DNA from: Nematostella vectensis
Lineage: Eukaryota; Cnidaria; Anthozoa; Actiniaria; Edwardsiidae
Assembly: GCF_932526225.1 (NCBI RefSeq)
Contig: NC_064034.1
Location: 13,964,887 to 14,028,886 of the forward strand
Reading direction: 5' to 3'
DNA length: 64,000 bases
Shown: one piece after another, positions 45,228 through 56,161 of the stretch
How the letters are laid out: each line of letters starts with the position of its first letter
Position numbering within the stretch: position 1 is the stretch's first letter
Made by a program: the position numbers and the translations under genes
The notes under the pieces: model-generated
What the model saw: the letters and a program-made list of their open reading frames with translations, nothing else
Told to the model about the DNA's origin: nothing
The model's database searches: none

Positions 45228-46640
45228 TTGGCGCTGCTCGACACAGGCAGTCAGGTAACATCGGTTTCCGAATCATTCTACAAACGCTATTTGTTGCATC
45301 GTGCTGTGAGACCAATAAGTGATCTGATACGTGTTGTTGGCGCCGGTGGCCAGGATGTACCATTTATAGGCTACATATCGGTGGAATTTTATTTTCCTGT
45401 AGAAGAAATTGGGACTAATGAGACGTTTGAGACACTGGCACTAGTGGTACCTGATATTGAGTACAATTCGCCTGTGCCTTTTGTGATCGGCACTAATTTG
45501 TCACTTAGATGTAGGCGGAGCTGTCAGATGGCACAAGGAAAATTGTTCCCACAAAACGCAAGGATTTCGGCAACGTGGATGTGTGTTTATCATTCTTTAA
45601 AACAATTCGCTAAAGTGTTCGGTGAGGAAACAGACGGTAGGATGACAATAAGGAGCGCGTCACGACATTCCATAAAAGTGGGGCCTCAAGAAACTGTGTG
45701 CATTTGGGGAGCTGCCCCGTCTATGCCAGGGTGTAATGTAAAAGTCTTGATTGAGACAGGGGCTGGCAGGTCAAACTCAATGGGACTATCGGCTACGCCT
45801 AGCCTGATTAGCTTACCTGGGAAAGGAACCAAGTGTCGTGTGCCAGTAGAGTTGACAAACAACTCTACGCAGCCAATCACTATTCCCCGTAAGGCAGCTA
45901 TTGCTAGTGCACAGGTGGTACAAGGAGTGGTGGAACACCGTTCGGTAGGCGACCACGGGTCAACTACAGTGATAGAGGTCGACCTGTTGGATACTCCTTT
46001 GTCGCGTGCACAAAAGGCTAGGGTGCAATCGTTGATAAACAAAATGTCTCACACCTTTGCAATGCACGATAAGGATTTGGGCAGGAATGACGCAGTGAAG
46101 CATACTATTAAATTGACTGACGATATCCCGGTTCGGCAACCCCATCGGCGCGTCCCCCCTGGACAGCTTGAAGAGTTTAGATCTGCAATCGAGGATTTGC
46201 TAGAATCGGGTACGATACGCGAGTCTAATAGCCCATATGCCGCACCGGTTGTCCTTGTCCGGAAGAAAGATGGAGCTTTGCGCGTATGTGTAGACTTTCG
46301 GCAGCTTAATGCAAAGACGGTCAGGGACTCTTACCCGATCCCGCGTATTACAGAAACCCTGGAGTCCTTACAAGGGGCGCAATGGCTTTGTTCATTGGAC
46401 TTGCAGAGTGGGTATCTTCAGGTCGAGGTAGAAGAAGAGGACAAGTCTAAGACAGCGATGACCACGCCTTTTGGATTGTTCGAGTTCAACAGGATGCCAT
46501 TTGGATTAACCAACAGTCCAGCAACATTTCAACGTCTAATGGAACGTTGTTTAACGGGGCTAAACCTGAACATCTGTTTGGCATACCTGGACGACGTGGT
46601 TGTGTTCGCAAGAACTTTCGAAGAAATGCTTTATGGCGTC
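45228..46640 (+). pseudogene. protease and reverse transcriptase of gypsy 2, thumb deleted
   Basis: The aspartic protease motif [16 protein letters not shown] (about 45228-45280) starts the frame. RT has [62 protein letters not shown], then [18 protein letters not shown] with the catalytic Y-L-D-D. Immediately after FEEML the sequence jumps and changes frame into the RNase H connection ([16 protein letters not shown]). About 50 residues of the palm/thumb are missing. The catalytic residues are intact but the enzyme is structurally incomplete. Confidence 0.85.
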
Positions 46641-48010
46641 AACACCCTCCAACCAATGCTAAGGACTTGCAGACCTTCCTTGGTTTTGCCGGATACTACC
46701 GTACCTTTGTTGAACGTTTCCCGGCTATCGCCGAACCCCTCAACGAGCTGTTACAGGAAAAGGCAGGAACGAAGCGCCAGGTTGTCTGGACAGCGGAATG
46801 TCAGGGCGCGTTTGAATGCTTAATCGACAGGCTTTGCTCTAGCGCAGTCCTTGCCTTCCCTGATTTTAATAAGCCTTTTGTGCTGCATACAGACGCTTCT
46901 GGCGAGGGCCTTGGAGCAGCTCTGTATCAGCTCCAAGAAGATGGTATTCCAAGGGTAATTGCGTATGGCAGTAGGTCGTTGTCAGCAGCAGAAAGGAGAT
47001 ACTGCGCGTACCGTCGTGAATTCCTTGCGCTAAAGTGGGCCGTGACAGAGAAATTCCACGACTACTTGTACGGACGCCAGTTTCATGTGATAACAGATAG
47101 TAACCCGCTGACCTACCTACTGACGAGTGCCAAGCTTAGTGCTAGTGATCATCGTTGGCTTTCCGCACTTTCTTCATTTGATTTCACTATCAGCTATCGG
47201 CCAGGAAAATCGTGCGGGGACGCCGACGGTTTGTCCAGGATGCCGCAAGCAGACAACTCATTCTCTCCACCAGAGGCGAGCAGAGAGGACTTTTTACGAC
47301 CATTCTTAGACAGGCTGCTACCTGTTGGAGCACAACCGGAAGTGTTTTCCCTCGATGAGTTGCAAGTGTTATGTGACGCTCACGTAGCAACGCCGCCGCC
47401 TCTCTGCCAGCAGCAGCAAAGTGCTCCAAGCTTGATAGTTACTCCCGCTGAATGGTCACGACGCCAGAAAGAGGACCCAGTCATACAGAAGGTTATGCAC
47501 GCAGTAAAAACCAATACGCAACCGACGCAAACGACTAGCAGAGAAGAGAAAGCTGCTGTCCAACGCATTTGGAAGGAAAATGATCGCTTGGTTATCCGAA
47601 GCGAGGTGTTGTACCGCCGAAGAATCGTCGAGGAAGGAGGAAGCTTCCAGTTGGTGTCGCCTGCGGCGTACAGAGGGCTTGCACTCAAGGGTCTTCATCA
47701 TGATTGTGGGCATCTGGGGAGGGGCAGGACATTGGACCTGGTACGCCAGAGGTACTTCTGGCCTGGGATGGCTGCAGACGTGACTTTATATATAAGTACC
47801 TGCGATCGCTGCATCAAAAGGAAGTCACTAGACCCACCACGGGCTCCAATGGTTCCAATGATAGCGACAGCACCTAGGGAACTCATATCTATCGACTTCA
47901 TGTCGCTCGAGAAAGGGAAGGGTGGGTACGAGCATGTGTTAGTGCCACCGATAGTTTCACCAAGTATACATGGGCGTTCCCCATACGAAACCAGAAGGCA
48001 TCGACGGTAG
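46640..48010 (+). pseudogene. RNase H and N-terminal integrase of gypsy 2
   Basis: RNase H: FVLHTDASGEGLGAALYQ, YGSRSLSAAERRYCAYRREFLALKWAV, HVITDSNPLTYLL, and the C-terminal SYRPGKSCGDADGLSRM. Integrase zinc domain: HHDCGHLGRGRTLDLVRQRYFWPGM with CDRCIKRKS. The catalytic core begins LISIDFMSLEKGKGGYEHVLV (first Asp). A one-base shift near 47945 ends this frame. The next blocks are in the frame at 48037. Confidence 0.85.
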
Positions 48011-48036
48011 CTAAGATCCTGTGGGAGAGAATCTTT

Positions 48037-49077
48037 ATGAGTTACGGATTTCCCCAGAGGCTTCACTCGGACCAGGGAAGAGATTTTGAGTCGCGACTCC
48101 TCAGGGACTTGTGTAGACTGGCAAATGTGGAAAAGTCGAGAACAACACCATACCATCCACAAGGCAATGGCCAGACAGAGGGATTCAACAGAACTCTACT
48201 CAATATGCTGGGGACCCTAGAAGTAGATAAGAAGGATTGGCCGGATTATGTTGCAAGACTAGTCCATGCTTATAACGCTACCAAACACTCAACTACGGGA
48301 TACTCACCGTCATATCTCATGTTCGGGAGGAACCCAAGACTACCCCAGGATGTGACTCTTGGCCCGGACCCCGTACATGACCCACAGCCGTACGCTGCAT
48401 ATATAGAGAACCTCCGCGACAATCTGACAGATGCATATTCTCGAGCACAACAGGAGATAGAAAAGAAAGCCGAGGCTAATAAGCGCCGGTATGATGCACT
48501 AAGTGAAGACCTCGCTCTCCAGCCTGGGGACAGAGTCCTGGTGAGAAACCTCAGCACAAGAGGCAAGCACAAACTGCAGGATCGATGGGAGGATGTCCCA
48601 TATCGAGTCGTTCGCCGCTCTGGGGAGCAGCCGGTGTACGTAGTACAACAGGAGCAGAGTGGGAAGAAGAGAGTCCTCCACCGCAACATCCTACTGCCCT
48701 ATCGAGCGGAGCGGGCAGGCCCCGAACCCAGAAAGCAACACCGGCGGGAAGATCCCCCGCGCAGACAGCAGGAGGACGACACGGAAAGCTCTGCTAGCGA
48801 CTCAGATAGCTCCTGGTCGGACTTCGTCGCGACTGAGCTCAATCCGTTAGCGGTTCCGTTTACCATGGATGCAGAAGGTGAAGAACCGGAGGTGCACAAT
48901 CAACAAGAATATGACAATGATGTTCAGGAGTCAGAGTCAGGAGGGGAAGCAGCTGAGAAGTGTCCTGACAGACTTCGGCCGACGAGGGTAGTGAGACCTC
49001 CTGCTCGCCTCATTTGCGACCCAGTGTGGTCACAGCAAGTATCGACACTGAACTATGGTATCACAATTTTGCCATAG
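48037..49077 (+). pseudogene. C-terminal integrase and tail of gypsy 2
   Basis: Continues the integrase core: RLHSDQGRDFESRLL (second Asp) and YHPQGNGQTEGFNRTLLNML (Glu). The GPY/F-like C-terminal domain follows (LQPGDRVLVRNLSTRGKHKLQDRWEDVPYRVVRR). The last ~100 residues are acidic and Ser-rich (TESSASDSDSSWSDF), with no chromodomain seen. All three catalytic carboxylates are present in the element, split over two frames. Confidence 0.85.
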
Positions 49078-49151
49078 CAAAAAAAAAGGAAAAAACTGAC
49101 AGCAGTTTTGTTTTATTGACTCTAGACGCACTTCCTCATCAGGGGGGAGAA

Positions 49152-49364
49152 TGTAGTGATGTGTGTGTGATGTAGCGGAACAGAATCAGAGATTAAGTTG
49201 ATGATTGTATGACAGTTAGGTCGCTAGTAATACGATGCTGGGTGTATCAGATTCAGACTTAAACCCGATGTCGAGAGCGAGTGAATTATATTGTTAAACG
49301 TCCCAACTTCATTGTAATTCTTTGTCTCTGGGCCACCAAACCCTATCCTGACCGAGCTATCACA
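49152..49364 (+). repeat. 3' LTR of gypsy 2
   Basis: 213 bp matching 43616-43828 with five substitutions, followed by the ACAA target copy. Confidence 0.9.
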
Positions 49365-49918
49365 ACAACACTTTTGGAGCATAATAGTTCAGCCATTATA
49401 GCTTGCTTCAAGTTCCCACCAGCGTAGTTAATCAGAAAACTATTATTGAAATAGTTCCGAACAACCTCCTCAATACGACGCATAGAATTCGCCGTTCACA
49501 TGGACCAGTCTTCCTCTGTCAACACTTTTTGTCCACTTAGATGTGTACTCGAGAAATGAAGTTGTAGTGTTGCACTTGTCTGCAGACTGAACCCACTTGT
49601 CCACAATTGATGCATGCTTGGCAGACTTGTATCTTTGGGCTTTCCGTCTGATTAATAGGGGAATGTACTCACAAACATACCGAAAAGCATTTCCTTCTAG
49701 CTTGTCCATTTGTGACCATGTCATCTCTCTTTTCAGTCTAACAGCTCTATCCGAGATCGATGCCTCACGTCTGACTAACAGTTCCTTGAACAAGCCAAAG
49801 GAATAGAGGTAATTTCTAGTGGGCTTTAATTCTCTTGTGTGTGTTTTGTGAACAGGTGAATCGTGCATAGCAGACTTATACAAACGCATCCAAAGGGACG
49901 TGTCATTATTTAGCGGGA
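49365..49918 (-). pseudogene. main part of an unidentified ORF split by gypsy 2
   Basis: The frame reads leftward from about 49918: NDTSLWMRLYKSAMHDS, YLYSFGLFKELLVRREASISDR, MDKLEGNAFRYVCEYIPLLIRRK and FLEYTSKWTKSVDRGRLVHVNGE. A one-base shift near 49476 follows, then RRIEEVVRNYFNNSF and CSKSVV, which continue at 43615 into VIACDRIT. The sequence upstream of 49918 is a G-rich, T-rich repeat, so the true 5' exon is not here. The LE-NAFRYV-GYI / VDRGxL-V pattern feels like a repetitive cnidarian ORF family, perhaps transposon-encoded, but I cannot name it. Near-intact coding interrupted by a young retrotransposon. Confidence 0.55.
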
Positions 49919-50149
49919 TGGAAGGGGGGAGCTCTGATTTTTTTGCGGGAGGGTCCCAATTTTTTTTCACATCTCTTAGGGGAGGGTCCAAATTTTTTTG
50001 AACAAATATTTTTTTTTTGAATATTTCTTTGCTCCATCACATAAACCCCAACATGGAACTCATTAATCTACATAGTTGTGTTAATTTGCGAGTCAACCAT
50101 TGACTGGCCGTTGTGCAATTAACATCTTTAATTACTTCATATATAATAT
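49919..50149. other. G-rich/T-rich repeat and AT-rich flank
   Basis: 49919-50030 contains GGGAGGGTCCCAATTTTTTTT repeated as GGGAGGGTCCAAATTTTTTT, a short tandem pair about 55 bp apart. The rest is AT-rich with no gene. Confidence 0.5.
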
Positions 50150-50818
50150 ATAACATAATTACATCATATTCTAAAACTCATAGTCAGATAAATGGGCATG
50201 GAGTAGAATTTATTACAATATGGTCCAATTTTCTCCGGTGACTCTGATGAGTCACAATGGCCGAGGGTTAGGTGACTTTTTTCTTCATCACCATCGTCAT
50301 TTAAAGGCCCATGATAGGCGCGTCTACGGGGTGCGCGCATCCCCCTCCCTTTAGGGGAGAAAAGTGGGTTATTTCTTATTAAGGAATCTTCAAATACTAT
50401 GCTTTTTTCATACTAGGCCATGACTGCGCGGCCCTCTTCAGCCATTCTTCAAATACTATGCTTTTTCCATATGAATACGCAGCCCCCCTTCAGCAAATCC
50501 TGGGTACGCGCCTGTATGTGTTCAAGAAAAGAAAGAGTCAAGAGTCAAGGAGAAGGCTGAGAGACGAATAAAGGTTGAAAAAGTATGATAACTATAACTG
50601 GGTACAACCCAATAGAGAGGGCAAGCACAAGAAGCTAAATGTGTCGGTCCTTGATCTATACATAGAGAACGAGAAGCTCAACTGCTAGAAGAGGATATTA
50701 AAGGGAGATCAAGTCGATGCCATTTCCTTTGCACGGAGGACTGTAGCGAACGCTAGGAGCGAAGGGCCAGAAAGTGAAAGTGGCCTTTCAGAGGAGGTAA
50801 AGTAGGAGGATGAAGCGT

Positions 50819-51079
50819 CAGGGGCGGATCCAGGATTTTAAAATAAGGGGTGGATAATGGCCGGATACACGGCTTATAACTGATCCAGTGGTTCTTGGTA
50901 GGTCACATAGATCTAACAATACTTCACGCTTAATTGGATTTGTCGCGTCAGCAAAGCAGGCGAAGGCACATGGAGAGTACCTTCCGTCTCACAGACATTT
51001 ATTTTCTTTCGACTTTCTTTTTAACTTAAAAATAGGGGGTGGATCTCCACCCAATCCGACCCCCCTGTTTCCGGCCCTG
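50819..51079. mobile_element. hAT-like MITE
   Basis: The ends CAGGGGCGGATCC and (reverse complement) CAGGGCCGGAAAC form an imperfect ~13-bp inverted repeat of the CAGGG type common in hAT MITEs. Present at the same place in the duplicate (62032-62282). No clear 8-bp target duplication. Confidence 0.55.
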
Positions 51080-51231
51080 CTTGGAATGATGATATTGGAT
51101 GAATGATATTGGAAGTGGATAAGGGCAGTTGATCAAATGCATAGACGATGAGTCGGAGGCTGATGGGGAAGACGATAAGTCGGAGAGTTCAAATGACGGT
51201 AACAGGTGCAAAAGGGATAACACAGCACGAA

Positions 51232-51430
51232 AATCCATATTTACGCACCTTTATGCATGTGTGTAAATGTGCGTGTAGGCTGACCGACATTTACGCTTCT
51301 TTACGTTCCGCGTAAAGGGTGATAAACATTCACGTATATTTACGTTCTGCGTAAAAATGGCGTAAAGTGTGATAACAATTTACGCATCTCTACGTTCTGC
51401 GTAAAGATCGCGTAAAGTGTGATAAACAGA
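51232..51430. repeat. palindromic TTTACG/CGTAAA minisatellite
   Basis: Units of about 50-57 bp, each with a TTTACG...TTTACGTTCTGCGTAAA core and a GTGATAA.A spacer. About three units here against four in the duplicate at 62555-62745. Confidence 0.8.
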
Positions 51431-52082
51431 GACATTTTAGAAAATAATTGTATCAATACCACTGGGTCTGTATCCTCAAAGATTCGGTGCAACACGAGGT
51501 GTTAGTCTAGTGTAGTAGTCTAGCCAGGCCAAAAGAAAACAATGACACGAGTGTACAAGTGATAAATACGGTAAGGTGTATTTCACGGGATTATGATACT
51601 CTAATGTCATGTAAAAACTGTGAACATTATCTTGATGCGTGGGCGAAGCAACTCTTGATGCGTGGGCGAAACTACTCTTAAAGACGTGGGCGATACAACA
51701 ACGTGGGCGAAACCACCGCAATTCGGTACTAAAGGGGTTTTAATATGTTCTAAAAGTTATGATATGTACCGATTCTTTTCTTTTTTGTTTTTTGGATATA
51801 CCATACACACATTCCTTTTGGGGTACTTACAGTTAAAGTCGTTTGCGTCTCGTCATGAGTATTTCATTAGTTTTTTTTCGACTTTTGTTTTCTTTGTTTT
51901 CCCTTAACTTGTTATAAACAACAAACGAATATATATGCCGTCAAAGAAATCACTAATGTAAGCCGCTTTGCTTTAATCACTTGGAATAACTACGATATCC
52001 TCAGCCTAATGTACTTCAGGGACCTACTTCCCGTGTACGTTACACGTTCGGTGTTTGTTATGAGTTTTACTAAATATATAGA

Positions 52083-52111
52083 TTTAGGCACTGCCTAAAA
52101 GCGGAGCCAGC
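52083..52111 (-). other. Helentron 3' terminus (hairpin plus inverted repeat), copy F
   Basis: A perfect TTTAGGCACTGCCTAAA hairpin followed by AGCGGAGCCAGC. The body to the right differs from copies C and E, so this is a different subfamily sharing the terminus. No matching right end was found. Confidence 0.6.
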
Positions 52112-52477
52112 TTTATCACAATATTTTCACATGAGAATCCTTGGGCAGATAAGGGTATGACCCCCCTGAAGATTAGAGTTTTCCATTTTTTTTTTTGAGA
52201 ATGAAAAGATGCATAATATTAAACTTAACCTTTGTATGCTTTATATATGCTTCCCACCCGCCTTGCATACATACAACCTGTTAAAAATGCATAGTCCGGG
52301 CTATATTTTATTTTATCTTATTTATTTCCCCCACTGTAATGAAATGCTAGACCTCCCACTCCCAATCCACTTCTTTTGGAGCTAACCCAAAAAATATTGG
52401 TATTATTTAGTATTATTTATAATGCTTTATAGGATATTATCTACCAATAGCAAAGAGGAGGTTACGAGCTTTAAGTG

Positions 52478-53631
52478 TGTAAACTGCATTTGATAAACAA
52501 CTGATACTGAACAGATATTTCCTTATTTACTACATTTCTACATAAAATAATCGGGACTAACATAAATGTACCTGGCATTTTACATAGTCCTTTTGTTGAG
52601 TGTAGCTTTGAAGATATATGACACCAGTGACGCCATTGATTGGCATGGTATATATCATAAGTTTGCAACTGGACTCTTAATTAAAGTAATAATTTAAATA
52701 TCTTTCCCAAAATTTTTTTTTCTACTTTTTATTTAAAATAGAGGAATATAAAAAGGATTTTGCCAAATTTAGATGTTAGTTTTAAAAAACAGCGAATTCT
52801 AGCTAATTATGCGACATTAGCATCCGCCATCTTGGATTTATTTTAATCAATATGATTTCAGGTGGATATGAATGTTTTTTTTGCTATTTCTACAAGCACT
52901 ATTTCAAGAAAGTCAAAAATTGACAAAAAAAACACCACCCCTCCCCTCTAAAATAGAGATGTAAATTTTTATTGTGTTTTTTCAAAGCTTGGTATAAAAC
53001 GTTAATATGAAATGTATTTACGTTGAGCACGTCGTATGAATAGTTTATCTTAACGACTTAAAGCGTTTTGCCTAATTTTCATTAAACCTATGTCTCGAAA
53101 CTTGGTTACTATGGTTACCAGGGTACACATATCCAAATTTTGTTAACACCAAACTGATCCCAGATAAATTTTTAGAAAAGTCATCAAATTTCAATGCTCT
53201 AGCAGATCAAATGTGCTGGGAGCCTCAAAAGCTCCCCCCCCCCCCCCCCCCCCCCGGTCTGAATAGGGTTAAGGCTTAGAAAGGAAAAATAAATTACAGT
53301 TTTGGTTACAATTGTTGATTCTGATTTTGAGTACAATCAGGAAAAACAGGAAAATATATCTACCTATAGGAATATTGCAGATTGATTGCAAGGAAAATGA
53401 ACACTTTTACAAATGCTGTTTATCATCAATGTATTTATTCAGTCTCACATTTATTCACCTTAATAAGAGAAAGAATTCCTTGTCATTTCAAGTACATGTA
53501 ATACCTCTTCTTACTTTGTCACAAAATGAGAAAAACATAGAGAAAAATAAAAATATTAGTAAATAGTATCCTTATCAAAAGAAAACAGACAACAAATCAA
53601 TATTTCATGAGAAAGAAACAGGGACATTTTA
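52478..53631. other. AT-rich, no recognisable gene
   Basis: Includes a run of about 23 C at 53233-53255 and several T homopolymers. Short frames on both strands show no domain. Confidence 0.4.
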
Positions 53632-53849
53632 ACGTTTTGGTATCTTGAAAATAAAATTTGTGATAAAAACATAAACAGGTATTAAGAAAAGAAAAATACT
53701 TTGCAAGGATGATTGCGAAATTGTTCTTTTATATTTTTTATACGTTTTGGTATCTTGAAAATAAAATTTGTGATAAAAACATAAACAGGTATTAAGAAAA
53801 GAAAAATACTTTGCAAGGATGATTGCGAAATTGTTCTTTTATATTTTTT
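53632..53849. repeat. 110-bp perfect tandem duplication
   Basis: The unit starting ACGTTTTGGTATCTTG at 53632 repeats at 53742 with no differences that I could find, so it is very recent. Confidence 0.92.
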
Positions 53850-55249
53850 CTTAAACATTTGCCATTTTAAAAATAACAAACAAATTCTCAATTGAATTAG
53901 CTAAATAATGATACATTGTTTTACTGACAAACTGTGTATACATGAGTAAGTCAAGATCGTTCTTACCTAAGTTAGATAATTTGTAGATGTATTTAATTTG
54001 AGAGGTAAAGTTTCTTTTACGATTCTTACAGAACTGGCGCCCAGATCCCGCCAAAATAGAGAGAAGTTGTAAAAAGACAAAAAACGTCGCTTTTGTGGGT
54101 TATTTTATTTTTTTAATTCTCTACAGATCTTTGAAAATTTTCCTAGCCGCGCGAAAGGAGATGGAATCGAGTGAATATTTCAAAGTTATTTGCGGGAAAT
54201 TTGAAACAACGTATTTTCCTTAAATCCGTTAACATTCAGATACGGCAATACTACAAAATATTTTAATAATAATTTCAATTCGAGAATTTATAGATCCGAC
54301 ATGTCAATCACGCGCGCACAAATAGCCAATCAGGAAAGAGATGATGCAATAACAGCCATGTGGTCAATTGACGGCAAAAAGATTGGTTTGAGATATTTTT
54401 CTGCGAATCTGGACAAGCAAAATAAGCATCTTCCGGTCAGCGTGATAGTTCTGTTTTCTTTGACCGGCCACTTTTAGTGTAGAGTTGGGACTCAAATTGC
54501 AGAAAAACACGTAAAATTATATATACAAGAACAGTGTTAGTCCTACCATTAAACTTGTGTTTGATATTATCGTAGGTTACTTATTACATATAAGAATGAG
54601 ACTGTCGTTTGTATTATTGCTGTAAATCTTGACGTTTGCCGATAAAACTTGTAGTTAAAGTCAGACGTAAACAGCGAATTCGGCATTCTCTTCTACTAAA
54701 AATAGCTTTAAAAGCACATAAACACATAGTACCTACCGAAGAGAGCACCGCTTTTATCTTATCATTTTCAAGTTTTCTTCCTTATTTCGTGCTGGATTTG
54801 TGTCGTTTTCATTAACAACCAAACTTGTAGTTATCTATTTCTATGCTTCTCTACAAGATTTTCACCAAGCTTGGACAACAAATCAATTTCTATGATGTTA
54901 GGTGACCGTCTTTTATTTCCCAAGTCACAGGAAAACTCCTATAGACGTCTATATTATAGATAAACCCGAGTTCAGGATTCACACTCCTCATCCGACACGT
55001 TGTACAATTTGTGGGACTTTTGTGGGACATTTGGGTTGCACTTCACTGGCTTCTATTTGCTGCTTTCTGATTGGATATTCGTGCGCGCGTCGGATCTATG
55101 AATTGTATGCGAAAAAAGAATAGAATCAAAAAGCCCAAACTGTCTTGATCTCGTACCAGAACAATGAATATAATACACCAAAAACTGAAATTTGACTCTG
55201 CCAAATTTTAGTCTTTAATAAGACTTCTTCAGGGAAGACTGAAGAAATC
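53850..55249. other. non-coding; possible inverted-repeat element at 54278-55112
   Basis: ATAGATCCGAC followed by GCGCGCAC.AATA.CCAATCAG occurs at about 54289-54332 and, inverted, at about 55058-55100. This would bracket an ~830-bp element with diverged inverted repeats. No transposase. 54902-55123 has a 73-codon frame without a recognisable domain. Confidence 0.35.
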
Positions 55250-55745
55250 TTATTAGAATCTACTAGATGTCTATTTAGATCCTCTCCTTCCATCTGCTCT
55301 ACTCCTCGATATTGTGATATTATCTGAGATTATCTTATTAGAATCTACTAGATGTCTATTTAGATCCTCTCCTTCCATCTGCTTTACCCCTCGATATTGT
55401 GATATTATCGGAAATTATCTTATTAGAATCTATTAGATGTCTTTCACATCCTCTCCTTCCATCTGCTCTACCCCTCGATATTGTGATATTATCTGAGATT
55501 ATCTTATTAGAATCTACTAGATGTCTATTTAGATCCTCTCCTTCCATCTGCTTTAACCCTCGATATTGTGATATTATCGGAGATTATCTTATTAGAATCT
55601 ACTAGATGTCTCTTTAGATCCTCTCCTTCCATTTTCTCAACCCTTCGATATTGTGATATTATCGGAGATTATCTTATTAGAATCTACTAGATATCTATAG
55701 ATTCTTTCGTTCTCTCTGCTGGACCCCTCGATATTATCGGATATT
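55250..55745. repeat. 85-bp satellite-like array, six units
   Basis: Units starting TTATTAGAATCTACTAGATG begin at 55250, 55335, 55420, 55504, 55589 and 55674. They are separated by 84-85 bp with a few substitutions each; the last is more diverged. Confidence 0.93.
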
Positions 55746-56161
55746 CGACTACAAAATCACTGCGACTGTCACGTTTGTAGAACGAGTATATATGTGATAT
55801 TATATGATATCATCAAGTCATGAGATGCAATAATCAAGGTTCAACACAGCAGTTCTAAAGTTATAGTACCTGATATATATCAGTAATTAGATCTAACCTT
55901 GAGGACACGTTGGAGCTGACTTGTCCATTCTCTGTCTAAGGCTTGCAGCATACGTCGGACCAAACTTAAACCCAATTCAGTCGAACCTTTTGCTTTGTAA
56001 ATGGGTACATGGAAGGAGCAACGTTTGCCCCGAATCAATTAATAGATTCAAGTTCAAGTCTCCGGTGCACAGAGGGAGCCCACTAAACTCAGCGCATTGT
56101 TAATCAAGCATGTGCTGTTAACTTCCTTTGTGAATATTGATTAGGTCACGAAGTCTTTAAT
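55746..56161. other. no recognisable gene
   Basis: Mixed-composition flank between the 85-bp array and the inverted-repeat element. Confidence 0.35.

Larger units (their letters stand above)
43616..49364 (+). mobile_element. Ty3/gypsy LTR retrotransposon 2
   Basis: Two 213-bp LTRs (TGTAGTGATG...TTACA/TCACA) flank gag, protease, RT, RNase H and integrase. I count five differences between the LTRs (about 2.3%). The 4-bp flanks ACAA (43612-43615 and 49365-49368) are a target duplication. A purine tract (AGGGGGGAGAA) precedes the 3' LTR. Two stops in gag, a deletion in the RT thumb and one frame shift in integrase inactivate it. No envelope-like frame. Confidence 0.95.
50150..52477. repeat. 2.3-kb dispersed block, first copy
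   Basis: Matches 61347-63827 in the same orientation over its whole length, with a few indels (for example ~130 bp around 62380-62510 only in the second copy). It contains a MITE-like insertion, a palindromic minisatellite, ACGTGGGCGA-type short repeats and, at 52083-52111, a Helentron hairpin with its inverted repeat. The two copies diverge just outside both ends. No coding sequence is evident. Confidence 0.85.

Noticed and set aside
55250-55745. CRISPR-like array
   Set aside because: Whole 85-bp units repeat without unique spacers, and the genome is eukaryotic.
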